Positions 29,432 through 38,571 of a stretch of 38,897 nt of DNA are shown piece by piece (the first letter of the stretch is position 1; each line of letters begins with the position of its first letter). Both the position numbers and the translations under genes were made by a program. A model generated the notes under the pieces. The model did not search any database and was not told the DNA's origin. It worked only from the letters and a program-made list of their open reading frames with translations. Location: assembly GCA_903866395.1 (NCBI GenBank), contig CAIPNM010000347.1, forward strand, positions 1 to 38,897. Direction: 5' to 3'. This stretch comes from an uncultured bacterium. GTDB taxonomy: Bacteria > Pseudomonadota > Gammaproteobacteria > Burkholderiales > Burkholderiaceae_E.

Positions 29432-30427
29432 GTGCGGCTGCCGGTGACTGTGGTGGCGGGGCTTGCTGGGCGTGCCAAGGCGGGCCTGATCGAGCGCTGG
29501 CGCGCGGTCGTACCCCAACCTGCTGCGCTGGTGATCGACCGGGGTGATGATTTCAAGTTTCCGCGCGCCGATGACCGCGCTGACGAGGCTGCGGCCAGCG
29601 ACCCGGGACTCGAGCGGGTCGGTGGCTGCGTCTGCTGCACAGGCAGCGCGGCGTTGGGGGCTTCACTGAGAAGGCTGTCGCGTCGAGGCGCCTGGGCGCA
29701 TCTTCTGATTGACCTGAACGGCGGTGCGCATCCGGCGGCGTTTGTCGATACGTTGCGCGCGCCCGCGCTCGTGGGAGGGGTGCGCCTGGTGGAGCTGGTG
29801 AGCGTGATCGATGCCGAGCGGCTCCCTGCGCGGCTCGCGGGACCCCAGCGGCGCTGGCTCGTTGAGCAGGTGCAAAGCGCTGATCGGGTGGTGCTGTGGA
29901 TACCGGCAGCGATGCCGCCTGCGGTGATCGAAGAGCGTGTTGGGCAGTTACTCACGCTGACAGCGGACACCGGATTTGCGCCTGAGATCCAGGTCTGGCG
30001 TGATGGCACGCCGCCGCCCCCACCCGAGGCTGGGGAACAAAGGCTAGCGGTACCCGCGTTATCAGACGGGCACACGTCGGCGCAGTCCGCGGCATTTCCA
30101 GGCGGACAGGCGGCGGTGCTGCTTACCGCGGTACCCGGCGAGGTGCCCCGCTGGCACTGGCGCTGGCGCGCCCTACCTGACAAGGTGTTTGACCGCCCCC
30201 GCCTGATCGAGGCGGTGGCCGCGATGGCTCAAGAGTCGGTCGACATGGCGGCGGTGCTGCGCACCGAGCGCGATTGGTACCGGTATCAGGCCGGGCGCTG
30301 GGAACCCGACCTGTGGCGGCGAGACAGTCGGGTCGTGCTCCGCATTGAGCCCGACCGGCTGGCGAGCCTGCAAGTGCCCCTTACCACGTTCGCCGATCGT
30401 CTGAGCGCCTGCGAGCGGGGGGCTTGA
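29432..30427 (+). CDS. Degenerate CobW/G3E-like protein with CxCC motif but no intact GTP-binding motifs
   Basis: COG0523 (CobW/ZNG) proteins are GTP-dependent metal chaperones. This 331-residue product shares their layout: strand VTVVAG, a CxCC metal motif in GGCVCCTGS, a middle segment ending ELVSVIDAERL, and a C-terminal CobW_C-like region (WHWRWRALPDKVFDRPRL). But the P-loop position reads GLAGRAKAG rather than GFLGAGKTT, losing the glycine before Lys and the Mg-binding Thr/Ser, and the NKxD base-recognition motif reads LWIPAAMP. It probably does not hydrolyse GTP, though it may still bind metal. The start is a GTG at 29432, 4 bp after trkH. Function unknown; could also be a decaying gene, though the frame is intact. 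Confidence 0.75.
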   Translation: MRLPVTVVAGLAGRAKAGLIERWRAVVPQPAALVIDRGDDFKFPRADDRADEAAASDPGLERVGGCVCCTGSAALGASLRRLSRRGAWAHLLIDLNGGAHPAAFVDTLRAPALVGGVRLVELVSVIDAERLPARLAGPQRRWLVEQVQSADRVVLWIPAAMPPAVIEERVGQLLTLTADTGFAPEIQVWRDGTPPPPPEAGEQRLAVPALSDGHTSAQSAAFPGGQAAVLLTAVPGEVPRWHWRWRALPDKVFDRPRLIEAVAAMAQESVDMAAVLRTERDWYRYQAGRWEPDLWRRDSRVVLRIEPDRLASLQVPLTTFADRLSACERGA

Positions 30428-30480
30428 AAGCGGGGGCCGGGTCCCCAGATGATGTGCACCGGATCGTTTGAGGTCACATC

Positions 30481-30726
30481 ATGCAGATGGTCTACAACAG
30501 CCCTGTTTATTGCGTCATGGAAATCGCCGGCTTCGACGGCGTGCCGCGCGGCGTGGAAATTCTCGACAAGCTCGCGCGCCGCGAAATCTATCTGGAGGGC
30601 TCGCTTGCCGAGGCGTTCCGAAGCGGCGTTGCGCAGATCGTGTCGGGCTCGCCCACCGTCGAGGCGCTCGACAGCTTCATCAGTCAGTATGAGGGGCTGA
30701 TGCAACAACCGCTGGCGCTCCACTGA
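30481..30726 (+). CDS. DUF3567 family protein
   Basis: This 81-residue cytoplasmic protein matches what I recall of DUF3567, a small family largely confined to Betaproteobacteria with no known function. Recognisable are MQMVYNSPVYCVMEI, VEILDKLARREIYLEGSLAEAF, PTVEALDSFISQYEGLM and the ending QPLALH. A GAGGT ribosome-binding site about nine bases upstream supports the ATG at 30481. It lies 53 bp after the CobW-like gene and is convergent with the rhodanese gene. Presence of the family supports the betaproteobacterial assignment. Confidence 0.85.
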   Translation: MQMVYNSPVYCVMEIAGFDGVPRGVEILDKLARREIYLEGSLAEAFRSGVAQIVSGSPTVEALDSFISQYEGLMQQPLALH

Positions 30727-30761
30727 GCCACGGCGGCGCGCTGCGCTTCGCCAGTCGCGGC

Positions 30762-30830
30762 AGCGGTCTACCCCGGCGTGACCGCGATTCGCCCCGCCGC
30801 TGTAGCGGTTCATCCCGCCGCGATGGGGTG
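30762..30830. repeat. Imperfect ~22-bp repeats between DUF3567 and rhodanese genes
   Basis: Three units of about 20-23 bp follow each other in this gene-free gap. They begin AGCGGTCTACCCCGGCG (30762), ACCGCGATTCGCCCCGCCG (30781) and AGCGGTTCATCCCGCCGCG (30804), sharing a CGGT/CGAT-nTnCCCCGnCG pattern. The copies differ at several bases and may reflect GC-rich composition rather than a true repeat family. Confidence 0.3.
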
Positions 30831-30846
30831 TCAACCGGTTGCCGCG

Positions 30847-30861
30847 GCTCGCAGAGCGAGC
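30847..30861. terminator. Perfect hairpin between convergent genes
   Basis: GCTCGC (30847-30852) pairs perfectly with GCGAGC (30856-30861) around a three-base AGA loop, in the 147-bp gap between the convergent DUF3567 and rhodanese genes. There is no T run on either side, so a terminator role is only suggested by position. Confidence 0.3.
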
Positions 30862-30873
30862 ACCCCTCGCCCT

Positions 30874-31266
30874 TCAGAACTGCTCCCAGGGCAGCCCGTC
30901 AAACCGCCAGCCATTAACCTTACCGCGCTGGCGTTCGGCGTTCAGGTCACCCTCAAAGCCATGCGTCACGTTGTAGACCCGAGAAAAGCCCGCCGCTTCG
31001 AGCGCCTGCCCGGCCTCAGCTGAGCGGCGGCCGCTACGGCAAATCAGTACGACCGGTCGGTCGGCGACATGGGCGGCGAGCTTTCGCACTTCGGCTGCGA
31101 AATGAGGGTTTAACTCCCAGTCGGGCGCCTCGCACCAGGCAACATGAATGGACCCGAGCGCGTGACCGACAAAGAAATATTCCGCGTCACTGCGGCAGTC
31201 GATGAAAAGGGCGTCCGGGTTCTGATGAATGAACGCGTGCGCCTCGAGCGGAAGCAGGTGATGCAC
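30874..31266 (-). CDS. Single-domain rhodanese-like protein
   Basis: Rhodanese domains carry sulfur as a persulfide on an active-site cysteine. The 130-residue product has the full fold: FIDCRSDAEYFFVGHALGSI, the active-site loop ICRSGRRS with C76, and YNVTHGFEGDLNAERQR with the typical C-terminal KVNGWRFDGLPWEQ. It lacks a signal peptide and should be cytoplasmic. The start is a GTG at 31266, 8 bp after the VOC gene, so the two are probably one unit. The sulfur acceptor cannot be inferred. Confidence 0.92.
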   Translation of the reverse strand: MHHLLPLEAHAFIHQNPDALFIDCRSDAEYFFVGHALGSIHVAWCEAPDWELNPHFAAEVRKLAAHVADRPVVLICRSGRRSAEAGQALEAAGFSRVYNVTHGFEGDLNAERQRGKVNGWRFDGLPWEQF

Positions 31267-31274
31267 GGGGGGCC

Positions 31275-31694
31275 CTATTTGGCGAACAGCGACGCGAGGT
31301 CGCGAAACGCCTTGAATTCGAGCGCGTTGCCCGAGGGGTCAAGGAAGAACATGGTCGCTTGCTCGCCCACCTCGCCCTTGAAGCGGATATGGGGCTCGAT
31401 GATGAAGCGCTGACCGACCGCCTGCAGTTTTGCGGCAAGCGACTCCCATTCGTCCATGGGCAACACGACCCCGAAGTGGCGCACGGGAACGTTGTCGCCA
31501 TCGACCGCGTTGGTGGCCGCGTGCCGAGCCTCCTGCGGGGCGAGGTGAGCCACCACCTGGTGGCCATAGAGATCGAAGTCGATCCATTCGGGGCTGCTGC
31601 GGCCCTCGGGGCAGCCCAGGAGCTCGCCATAAAAGGCGCGTGCCGCCGCCAGGTCGTGCACCGGAAAAGCCAGGTGAAAGGGATGCATAGCCAT
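31275..31694 (-). CDS. VOC superfamily (glyoxalase/dioxygenase-like) protein
   Basis: The 139-residue product is a two-module vicinal-oxygen-chelate protein. It begins [20 protein letters not shown], contains [34 protein letters not shown], and ends [14 protein letters not shown]. The His in HLAFPV, the His in RHFGVV and the Glu in NALEFK are in the places of VOC metal ligands. This close group is common in proteobacteria and usually annotated as dioxygenase; its reaction is unknown. The start is taken at ATG 31694 (MAMHPF), with ATG 31688 also possible; no strong ribosome-binding site is seen. Sequence upstream in frame is not similar to the family. Confidence 0.88.
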   Translation of the reverse strand: MAMHPFHLAFPVHDLAAARAFYGELLGCPEGRSSPEWIDFDLYGHQVVAHLAPQEARHAATNAVDGDNVPVRHFGVVLPMDEWESLAAKLQAVGQRFIIEPHIRFKGEVGEQATMFFLDPSGNALEFKAFRDLASLFAK

Positions 31695-31714
31695 CGGAAA
31701 CGTCCGCAAAAGGC

Positions 31715-31733
31715 GGCCGCCCGTCGGGCGACC
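31715..31733 (-). terminator. Stem-loop upstream of the VOC gene
   Basis: GGCCGCCC (31715-31722) and GGGCGACC (31726-31733) form an eight-base-pair stem with one G-T pair and a three-base loop. Read on the minus strand the hairpin is followed by GCCTTTTG. It lies in the 191-bp gap (31695-31885) after the four-gene catabolic array and could end that transcript, or act in the VOC leader. The rest of the gap shows no gene or other motif that I recognise. Confidence 0.4.
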
Positions 31734-31885
31734 GTTCAGGTTGACCAGACGCGAATGATGCCCGAAGCTGCGCCCGGAACCCGGAAGCGGTGCGGTGCGC
31801 CCCGGGTGTTTATCTTTCGCTTGTCGGCAGGCCTTTCCAGTGCTGCCCCCCAGCCGCACCGCGCCATCGGCTTGATTGCGCCCGC

Positions 31886-32299
31886 CTACGGGGCGGGCGT
31901 CTCCGCGGCGGGTGGGCCACAGCGCGCGGCGACGAGTGCTGCCACCCGATCGCCGGCCTGGATGCCCATTGCCCGCGCGGGGGCGTTGACATGGCTCACC
32001 ACGCCATTTGCGAGCCCGTCGGCCGCTTCGCCGATGCGGGCTGAGACATGCGAGTAGGCGCAGCCCGCCACGCCGATGGCCTCGAGCATGGCGAGCCCGG
32101 CGATGCCTGCGCTGTCTTTGCCGATGCCGGCATCGTTGAAAAACACGATCATCGGGCGGTACGGATGATCCACCACGAAGCTTGCCGCCGAAACACCACC
32201 GTGTGAACCCGAGACGATCACCGTATTGGCCGAGTGCTCGCCCAGCGTTGACACCAGTGCGATCGAGTCGAGGAGAACCGGAGCGTGGTGTGCCGACAT
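31886..32299 (-). CDS. Conserved-looking hypothetical protein with GSHGG and FFNDAGxGKD motifs
   Basis: I do not recognise this family with confidence. The 137-residue product looks like a small soluble alpha/beta protein: strand [15 protein letters not shown], strand [20 protein letters not shown], helix [11 protein letters not shown], then [13 protein letters not shown] and [13 protein letters not shown]. The glycine-rich and acidic/His turns ([25 protein letters not shown]) have the look of conserved active-site or ligand loops. There is no signal peptide or membrane segment. It is the last gene of the four-gene array with the thioesterase, the LDH2-like dehydrogenase and the FAH-family enzyme, 9 bp after the thioesterase, so a role in the same pathway is likely. 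Confidence 0.7.
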   Translation of the reverse strand: MSAHHAPVLLDSIALVSTLGEHSANTVIVSGSHGGVSAASFVVDHPYRPMIVFFNDAGIGKDSAGIAGLAMLEAIGVAGCAYSHVSARIGEAADGLANGVVSHVNAPARAMGIQAGDRVAALVAARCGPPAAETPAP

Positions 32300-32308
32300 G
32301 GCTCGGGC

Positions 32309-32734
32309 TTACTCGAAGGGCTTGCGCATCCAGTCGGGTACGGGCACCGCGCGCAGTTTCACGTTTTCATCGCCCGGCTGACGCTCGCCCACAAAGCGGA
32401 GCACCGTGCCATCGCAGATCAGTGTCTCGCCCCGAATGATCCGGTGCGCCATGACAAAGGTGCGGCTGCGCCATTCGGTGATTGAACTGCGCACCTCGAC
32501 CGATTCTCCGTAGCGGGCGGGCGCGTGGAAGGTGGCTTTGGCATCAATCGATGGCCAGACCACCAGGCCGGTCTCGCGGCTGATTCTCTCGGCCGATAAG
32601 CCCACCGAGGCGAACATCTCATGCATCCCGGCATCAAACCAGCGGAAAAAATTGGGGAAATAAACGATGCCGGCCGGGTCGCAGTCGCCAAATGCGATTC
32701 GCACCGGCAGGATGAATTCGCGCGGGGTTGTCAT
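32309..32734 (-). CDS. 4-hydroxybenzoyl-CoA thioesterase-family hotdog protein
   Basis: Hotdog-fold acyl-CoA thioesterases release CoA from acyl thioesters. The 141-residue product carries the Pseudomonas-type 4HBT active-site signature [19 protein letters not shown] with the likely catalytic D17, followed by [18 protein letters not shown]. Single-domain length is normal. Substrate specificity in this family varies widely, so 4-hydroxybenzoyl-CoA is not assured. It lies 10 bp after the LDH2-like gene and 9 bp before the hypothetical gene, in an evident operon. Confidence 0.9.
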   Translation of the reverse strand: MTTPREFILPVRIAFGDCDPAGIVYFPNFFRWFDAGMHEMFASVGLSAERISRETGLVVWPSIDAKATFHAPARYGESVEVRSSITEWRSRTFVMAHRIIRGETLICDGTVLRFVGERQPGDENVKLRAVPVPDWMRKPFE

Positions 32735-32744
32735 GGCGACGCCG

Positions 32745-33851
32745 TTAGCAGCCGCGCTCGAGCGCGGAGACCGGCCCCGGCGACTGGCCGAAGCGGGCGG
32801 CGATGGCGGCTGAGGCCTGATCGAGCTGGGTAAGGGTGCCAGAATCGATCGGGATCATCTGTGCGCGCGCGCTTCGGGCGGCGCGCTCGGGGTCACCCGG
32901 CACCAGCACCGGCCCGTCTGCGTTATCTGACGAGGGCGGGGCCGATCGCACCCAGTCGATGAACTCGCGTGCCTGGGCCTCGAACCACTGCCCGGTGCCC
33001 AGCCGGTTGGGGTCGAAGACGATCGCAAGCATGTTGTTCCACACGCCGTGCACCGGCAGCCGGGTGGTGGGCTGCACGGTTTCACCGCCCGAGAGCGCGG
33101 CGCCCAGCAGCTCGCACACCATGGCAAGCGCATGGCCTTTGTGGCCGCCCGCGGTACGAAGCGCGCCATAGGGCCCGCCTTCGGGTTCAAACATCACCGC
33201 CGGATCGTCGGTGGGTCGCCCTTCTGCGTCGAGCAGGCTCCCCGCAGGAACGTGGACGCGCTTGTTGTAGGCCACGCGTGCCTTGCCGTGCGCGATGGCG
33301 CTGGTGGCGAAGTCGAGCACGATCGGCTCACCGCCCGGAATCGGGATGCCAACGGTAAAAGGATTGGTGAGATAACGTGCCCGGCCGCCGCCGTGCGGGG
33401 CCACCATTGGCATGTGGCTTACCGCATTGGTGAAGTGAATCGAGACCATCCCGGCGGCAATCGCCTGCTCGGCCCAGTGACCCACGCGGCCTAGATGATG
33501 CGAATTCTTGAGCGCCATCACGCAAGTGCCGTGTTCGCGCGCCCGCCCGATCGCGATATCCATGGCCTGATGCGTGACCGACTGGCCCATGCCCCGCCGT
33601 CCGTCCACCACGATGAGACTGGCGGCGTCGGTCGCGAGCGTCACCCGCTGATTCAGCTGCAGCTCACTGTTGAGGAGCGAGGCCACGTACTTGGGCGCCA
33701 TGCCCACGCCGTGCGAGTCATGGCCGGCAAGGTTGGCGCCCACCAGATGATCGGCGGTGAGCCTTGCCTCGACCTCGTGGGAGCCCGCGGCACGAAACAG
33801 GTCGACCACCCAGGTGTGGAGGGCGACCGTGGGGATCAGGTGCTCGGCCAT
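32745..33851 (-). CDS. LDH2 family malate/L-lactate/ureidoglycolate-type dehydrogenase
   Basis: This family of NAD(P)-dependent oxidoreductases (unrelated in fold to classical lactate dehydrogenase) oxidises 2-hydroxy acids. The 368-residue product has the family landmarks AGHDSHGVGMAPKY (catalytic-type His in DSHG near residue 48), VDGRRGMGQ, VMALKNSHHLGRVGHWAE, FTNAVSHMPMVAPHGG, TNPFTVGIP, DFATSAIAHGKARVA and GGHKGHALAMVCELLGAALSGG. It most resembles the E. coli YbiC group of hydroxycarboxylate dehydrogenases. GAGGG before the ATG at 33851 supports the start. It is 10 bp from genes on both sides. Confidence 0.92.
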   Translation of the reverse strand: MAEHLIPTVALHTWVVDLFRAAGSHEVEARLTADHLVGANLAGHDSHGVGMAPKYVASLLNSELQLNQRVTLATDAASLIVVDGRRGMGQSVTHQAMDIAIGRAREHGTCVMALKNSHHLGRVGHWAEQAIAAGMVSIHFTNAVSHMPMVAPHGGGRARYLTNPFTVGIPIPGGEPIVLDFATSAIAHGKARVAYNKRVHVPAGSLLDAEGRPTDDPAVMFEPEGGPYGALRTAGGHKGHALAMVCELLGAALSGGETVQPTTRLPVHGVWNNMLAIVFDPNRLGTGQWFEAQAREFIDWVRSAPPSSDNADGPVLVPGDPERAARSARAQMIPIDSGTLTQLDQASAAIAARFGQSPGPVSALERGC

Positions 33852-33861
33852 GTTGCTACCC

Positions 33862-34557
33862 TCAGACCACGCGCACGCGAAGTTCGCCCAGCCCCGCGAC
33901 GCGGCCCACCATCAGGTCCCCGCGGACCACCGCAGCCACGCCCTCGGGCGTGCCGCTGTAGATCAGGTCGCCGGGGGCAAGCTCCCAGAGCGCGGACAGG
34001 TGCTCGATGATCTCGCCGATATTCCAGATGAGCTTGGACACATCGCTTGATTGGCGGACGGCGCCGTTCACCTCAAGCGAAATTGCGCCTGCGGCCATCG
34101 GGGAGGCGCTGGCTGCGCGGTGGATCGGGCCGATCGGTGCGCTGGCATCGAAGGCCTTTCCAACCTCCCACGGCCGCCCCGCCTTTCGCGCCACCATCTG
34201 CAGGTCACGCCGGGTCATGTCAAGGCCAATCGCATAGCCGTAGACATGCCGCCCGGCGTCGGCAGCCGCAATCGCGCGCCCGCCCACGCCAATTGCCACC
34301 ACCAGCTCGATCTCATGGTGCAGGTCTTCGGTACCTGGGGGATAGGGCATGTCGCCGGTGGCACCATCGGCGATCACCACGAGCGCATCGGCGGGCTTGG
34401 CAAAAAAGAACGGTGGCTCGCGGCCGGTAAAGCCCATTTCCTTGGCATGTTCGACGTAGTTGCGGCCGACGCACCAGACGCGGCGCACCGGAAAGCGGTC
34501 TGCACTGCCAACCACCGGTACCGAGACGACGGGGGGCGGATCAATCACGAATCCCAT
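33862..34557 (-). CDS. Fumarylacetoacetate hydrolase family protein, fumarylpyruvate-hydrolase-like
   Basis: FAH-family enzymes cleave C-C bonds or decarboxylate 2-oxo acids with a divalent metal. The 231-residue product matches the short single-domain group that includes fumarylpyruvate hydrolase of the gentisate pathway: [30 protein letters not shown], and the metal site in [15 protein letters not shown], then [26 protein letters not shown] and [12 protein letters not shown]. It heads the minus-strand array and has an AGGAG ribosome-binding site seven bases before the ATG at 34557. No gentisate dioxygenase is in view, so the substrate remains open. It is divergent from metH across 118 bp. 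Confidence 0.92.
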   Translation of the reverse strand: MGFVIDPPPVVSVPVVGSADRFPVRRVWCVGRNYVEHAKEMGFTGREPPFFFAKPADALVVIADGATGDMPYPPGTEDLHHEIELVVAIGVGGRAIAAADAGRHVYGYAIGLDMTRRDLQMVARKAGRPWEVGKAFDASAPIGPIHRAASASPMAAGAISLEVNGAVRQSSDVSKLIWNIGEIIEHLSALWELAPGDLIYSGTPEGVAAVVRGDLMVGRVAGLGELRVRVV

Positions 34558-34675
34558 GGGAAAGCTCCTGGAGGGCGAGGTTCAACCCGTAATGATGACA
34601 GAGCCATCGCGGGATCTGGGGCGCTCGGTTGTTACCATTACCGGTTTGGTCCTCGACCTGCAATGCGAACAACCG

Positions 34676-37600
34676 ATGCCTACCCCCACCGATACTGAAG
34701 CCATTCTGCGCTCGCTTCTTGCCCGCCGCATCCTCATTCTGGATGGCGCGATGGGCACCATGATCCAGCAGCACCGGCTCTCCGAAGAGCAATACCGGGG
34801 CACACAGTTTGCACGGCACACGCGTGATGTGAAAGGCAACAACGAACTGCTCTCTCTCACCCGGCCCGAACTGATCGCGCAGATTCACGACGCCTATTTC
34901 GCGGCGGGCGCCGATATCATCGAAACCAATACCTTTGGCGCCACCACCGTCGCGCAGGCCGACTATGGCCTGGAGGCGCATGCCCGCGAGATGAATCTCG
35001 CGTCGGCGCGTCTTGCCTGCGCCGCGCGTGACCGCTACAGCCGCCCCGATCGGCCGCGCTTCGTGGCGGGGGCGCTGGGGCCTCAGCCCAAGACCGCGTC
35101 GATCTCGCCCGATGTCAATGACCCGGGCGCGCGCAATGTCACTTTCGAAGAGCTTCGCGCCACCTATTTCGAGCAGACCTGCGCGCTGATCGAGGGCGGG
35201 GTCGATCTGCTGTTGGTGGAAACCATTTTTGATACCTTGAACGCCAAGGCCGCGCTCTTTGCAATTGACGAAGCGTTCGAGGCGCATGGCGTGCGGCTAC
35301 CCATCATGATCTCGGGCACCGTCACCGATGCTTCGGGCAGGCTCTTGTCCGGGCAGACGGTTGAAGCGTTCTGGAATTCGGTGCGGCACGCCAAGCCAAT
35401 ATCGATCGGACTTAACTGCGCACTGGGGGCAGCGCTCATGCGCCCCTACATCGCCGAACTTGCCGCCAAGGCTGATACGTTTCTGTGCGTGTATCCGAAC
35501 GCGGGCCTCCCCAACCCAATGTCGGACACCGGGTTTGACGAGACCCCCGAGATCACGTCTTCGCTCCTGGCCGAGTTCGCCCGCGCGGGGCTGGTCAACA
35601 TCGCGGGTGGCTGCTGCGGCACCACCCCCGAGCACATCGAAGCGATTGCCCGTGAGGTGGCCGAGATTGCCCCGCGCACGTTCTCGCCCGCGCCGCCTGC
35701 GCTCAGGCTCTCGGGGCTGGAAGCCTTCAATGTGGATGCCACCTCGCTTTTTGTGAACATCGGCGAGCGTACCAACGTAACCGGTTCCAAGGCCTTCGCC
35801 CGGCTGATCCTCGCCGGTCAATACGACGAAGCGTTGGCGGTGGCCCGTCAGCAGGTCGAAAACGGCGCGCAGGTGATCGACATCAACATGGACGAGGCGA
35901 TGCTCGACTCCGTGGCGGCGATGACGCGCTTTCTGAACCTGATTGCCTCCGAGCCCGATATCGCGCGGGTGCCCATCATGATCGACAGCTCCAAGTGGAG
36001 CGTGATCGAGGCGGGCTTGCGTTGTGTACAGGGCAAGGCGATCGTCAACTCCATTTCGCTCAAGGAGGGCGAAGCGGAGTTCATTCGGCAGGCGCGGCTT
36101 TGCCGCCGGTATGGCGCCGCCGCGGTGGTGATGGCCTTTGATGAGCGGGGTCAGGCCGATTCGCTCGAGCGCCGGATCGAAATCTGTCGGCGCGCCTGGA
36201 CGATTCTCACCGAGGTGGTGGGCTTGCCTGGTGAAGACGTCATCTTTGATCCCAACGTGTTTGCGATTGCCACCGGCATCGAAGAGCACGACCGCTACGC
36301 GCTCGATTTCATCGAGGCTGCCGGCTGGATTCGCAAGCATCTCGCGCCTGCGCACATCTCGGGCGGAGTCTCGAATGTGTCGTTTTCGTTTCGCGGCAAC
36401 GATCCCGCTCGCGAAGCGATTCACACGGTATTTCTCTATCACGCGATCCGGGCGGGTCTCTCAATGGGGATCGTGAACGCCGGCATGGTCGGGGTCTATG
36501 ACGAGATCGACCCCGAGTTGCGCGAGCGGGTCGAAGACATCGTGCTTGCGCGCACACCACAACTGTCCGCGGAAGAGCGGCGGGTTGCCAACGCCCCCGA
36601 TGAGGCGGCCCGCGCGGCCGCCACCGCGCAGCTCCTCCTCGAACGCAGCAAAAGCGCAACCGAGCGCATGATCGAATTTGCCGGCACGCTGAAAGCGGGC
36701 GCCGCGAAAAAAGAGGAAAACCTGGTCTGGCGCGAGGAGCCGCCCGCGCGAAGGCTCGCGCATGCGCTCATTCATGGCATCACCCAGTGGATCGTCGAGG
36801 ACACCGAAGCCATGCGAGCTGAGGTCGCTGCGCGCGGCGGCCGCCCGATCGAGGTGATCGAAGGCCCGCTGATGGACGGCATGAATGTGGTGGGCGATCT
36901 GTTTGGCGCGGGAAAAATGTTTTTGCCGCAGGTGGTGAAGTCGGCGCGCGTGATGAAACAGGCGGTTGCGCACTTGGTGCCCTTTATCGAAGAGGAAAAG
37001 CGCGCGCAGCAGGCGGCAGGCGCCGATGTGAGCTCGCGTGGCCGGATCGTGATCGCCACGGTGAAGGGCGACGTGCACGACATCGGCAAAAACATCGTGA
37101 CCGTGGTGCTTCAGTGCAACAACTTTGAAGTAATCAACATGGGCGTGATGGTGCCCTGTTCGGAAATCCTCGCGCGCGCCCGTGTGGAGGGGGCCGACAT
37201 CATCGGGCTCTCAGGCCTGATCACGCCATCGCTTGAGGAGATGTCGATCGTTGCCTCCGAGATGGAGCGCGATGACTATTTCCGCATGAGAAAGATTCCC
37301 CTTCTTATCGGCGGGGCGACCACCTCGCGGGTTCATACCGCGGTCCGGATCGCGCCGCGCTATAGCGGCCCGGTGGTGTATGTGCCCGATGCATCGCGTT
37401 CGGTACCGGTTGCGCAGAGCCTGGTCTCACCCGATTCGCGAGAGAAATTCATCGCTGATCTGTTGGCCGACTACGAACGTGTGCGCGCCCAGCATGCGGG
37501 ACGAAAGGGCCCCGAATGGATTACGCTCGCCGAGGCGCGCGCACGCCGCACCCCGGTTCAGTGGGCGATGCAGGCGGACGACCATCCCGGCGAGGGTCCG

Positions 37601-38551
37601 CATCCGATTGCGCACTACCACCCGCCCCGGCCGAAATTTATTGGCCGTCGGCTGTTTCGCAACTACGACCTCGCCGAGATCGCGCAATACATTGATTGGC
37701 AGCCGTTCTTTCAGACCTGGGATCTGGCGGGCGCCTTTCCGGCCATCCTGAACGATGAGATCGTGGGCGAGTCGGCGCGCCGGGTGTTCTCCGATGGTAA
37801 GGCGATGCTGCGCCGGGTGATCGATGGCCGCTGGCTCACGGCCAATGCGGTGGTGGCGTTTCTGCCAGCCAACAGCGTGAACGACGACGACATCGAGGTC
37901 TATACCGACGACTCACGCACCGAGGTTGCGTTCGTGTGGCGCAACCTCCGCCAGCAGACGGCCAAGCGCGAGGGCGTGGCCAACAAGTGCCTCGCCGACT
38001 TCATCGCGCCGCGCACGCTCGATGGCCGGCCTTCGGGCATCGCCGACTATATCGGCATGTTTGCTGTTACCGCTGGCCTGGGGGTCGAGAAGAAGGAGGC
38101 CGAATTTGCAGCGCTCCTCGACGACTACTCATCGATCATGCTGAAGGCGATTGCCGACCGGATGGCCGAGGCGTTTGCCGAATGCCTGCACCGGCGGGTG
38201 CGCACCGACCTCTGGGGCTATGCGCCCGATGAGGCGCTCGATTCGCAGGCGTTGATCGACGAGCGGTATGTGGGCATCCGGCCCGCACCGGGCTACCCGG
38301 CCTGCCCCGAGCACACCGTTAAGGGCGAACTGTTCGAGGTGTTGGGCTGCGACGATATCGGCATGACGCTTACCGAGAGCTTTGCGATGGCGCCGGCCGC
38401 CAGCGTCTGCGGCTTTTATCTCTCGCACCCGAAGGCGGAATACTTCAACGTAGGTCCGATTGATGATGATCAGGTTGCCGATCTCGCGCGGCGAAGCGGC
38501 CGCGAGCGGTCGGATCTGGAGCGGGCGCTTGCGCCGGTGCTGGGGCGCTGA
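34676..38551 (+). CDS. metH: Cobalamin-dependent methionine synthase, full length
   Basis: MetH transfers a methyl group from methyltetrahydrofolate to homocysteine through cobalamin. The 1291-residue product has all four modules: homocysteine domain ([11 protein letters not shown] near the start, zinc cysteines in [10 protein letters not shown]), pterin domain ([14 protein letters not shown] onward), cobalamin module with the axial H801 in GDVHDIGKN and GLITPSL, and the S-adenosylmethionine reactivation domain (about 960-1291) with GYPACPEHT. The ATG at 34676 ([15 protein letters not shown]) lies next to the conserved core; the frame is open upstream to 34460 but that part is antisense to the FAH gene. 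No clear Shine-Dalgarno is seen, and I see no cobalamin riboswitch in the short 118-bp leader. Confidence 0.97.
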   Translation: MPTPTDTEAILRSLLARRILILDGAMGTMIQQHRLSEEQYRGTQFARHTRDVKGNNELLSLTRPELIAQIHDAYFAAGADIIETNTFGATTVAQADYGLEAHAREMNLASARLACAARDRYSRPDRPRFVAGALGPQPKTASISPDVNDPGARNVTFEELRATYFEQTCALIEGGVDLLLVETIFDTLNAKAALFAIDEAFEAHGVRLPIMISGTVTDASGRLLSGQTVEAFWNSVRHAKPISIGLNCALGAALMRPYIAELAAKADTFLCVYPNAGLPNPMSDTGFDETPEITSSLLAEFARAGLVNIAGGCCGTTPEHIEAIAREVAEIAPRTFSPAPPALRLSGLEAFNVDATSLFVNIGERTNVTGSKAFARLILAGQYDEALAVARQQVENGAQVIDINMDEAMLDSVAAMTRFLNLIASEPDIARVPIMIDSSKWSVIEAGLRCVQGKAIVNSISLKEGEAEFIRQARLCRRYGAAAVVMAFDERGQADSLERRIEICRRAWTILTEVVGLPGEDVIFDPNVFAIATGIEEHDRYALDFIEAAGWIRKHLAPAHISGGVSNVSFSFRGNDPAREAIHTVFLYHAIRAGLSMGIVNAGMVGVYDEIDPELRERVEDIVLARTPQLSAEERRVANAPDEAARAAATAQLLLERSKSATERMIEFAGTLKAGAAKKEENLVWREEPPARRLAHALIHGITQWIVEDTEAMRAEVAARGGRPIEVIEGPLMDGMNVVGDLFGAGKMFLPQVVKSARVMKQAVAHLVPFIEEEKRAQQAAGADVSSRGRIVIATVKGDVHDIGKNIVTVVLQCNNFEVINMGVMVPCSEILARARVEGADIIGLSGLITPSLEEMSIVASEMERDDYFRMRKIPLLIGGATTSRVHTAVRIAPRYSGPVVYVPDASRSVPVAQSLVSPDSREKFIADLLADYERVRAQHAGRKGPEWITLAEARARRTPVQWAMQADDHPGEGPHPIAHYHPPRPKFIGRRLFRNYDLAEIAQYIDWQPFFQTWDLAGAFPAILNDEIVGESARRVFSDGKAMLRRVIDGRWLTANAVVAFLPANSVNDDDIEVYTDDSRTEVAFVWRNLRQQTAKREGVANKCLADFIAPRTLDGRPSGIADYIGMFAVTAGLGVEKKEAEFAALLDDYSSIMLKAIADRMAEAFAECLHRRVRTDLWGYAPDEALDSQALIDERYVGIRPAPGYPACPEHTVKGELFEVLGCDDIGMTLTESFAMAPAASVCGFYLSHPKAEYFNVGPIDDDQVADLARRSGRERSDLERALAPVLGR

Positions 38552-38555
38552 GCCT

Positions 38556-38571
38556 CCGGCCTACCGGCCGG
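38556..38571. terminator. Hairpin between convergent metH and benE
   Basis: CCGGCC (38556-38561) pairs perfectly with GGCCGG (38566-38571) around a four-base loop. It lies just after the metH stop and overlaps the benE stop codon, a position suited to ending both transcripts. There is no T run, so confidence is limited. Confidence 0.35.

Noticed and set aside
34558..34675. Possible cobalamin or S-adenosylhomocysteine riboswitch before metH
   Set aside because: The 118-bp gap is too short for a cobalamin riboswitch, and I see no conserved core of either class.
35297..36442. 381-codon minus-strand open frame inside metH
   Set aside because: Antisense to the intact metH pterin domain; its sequence shows no recognisable family or domain.
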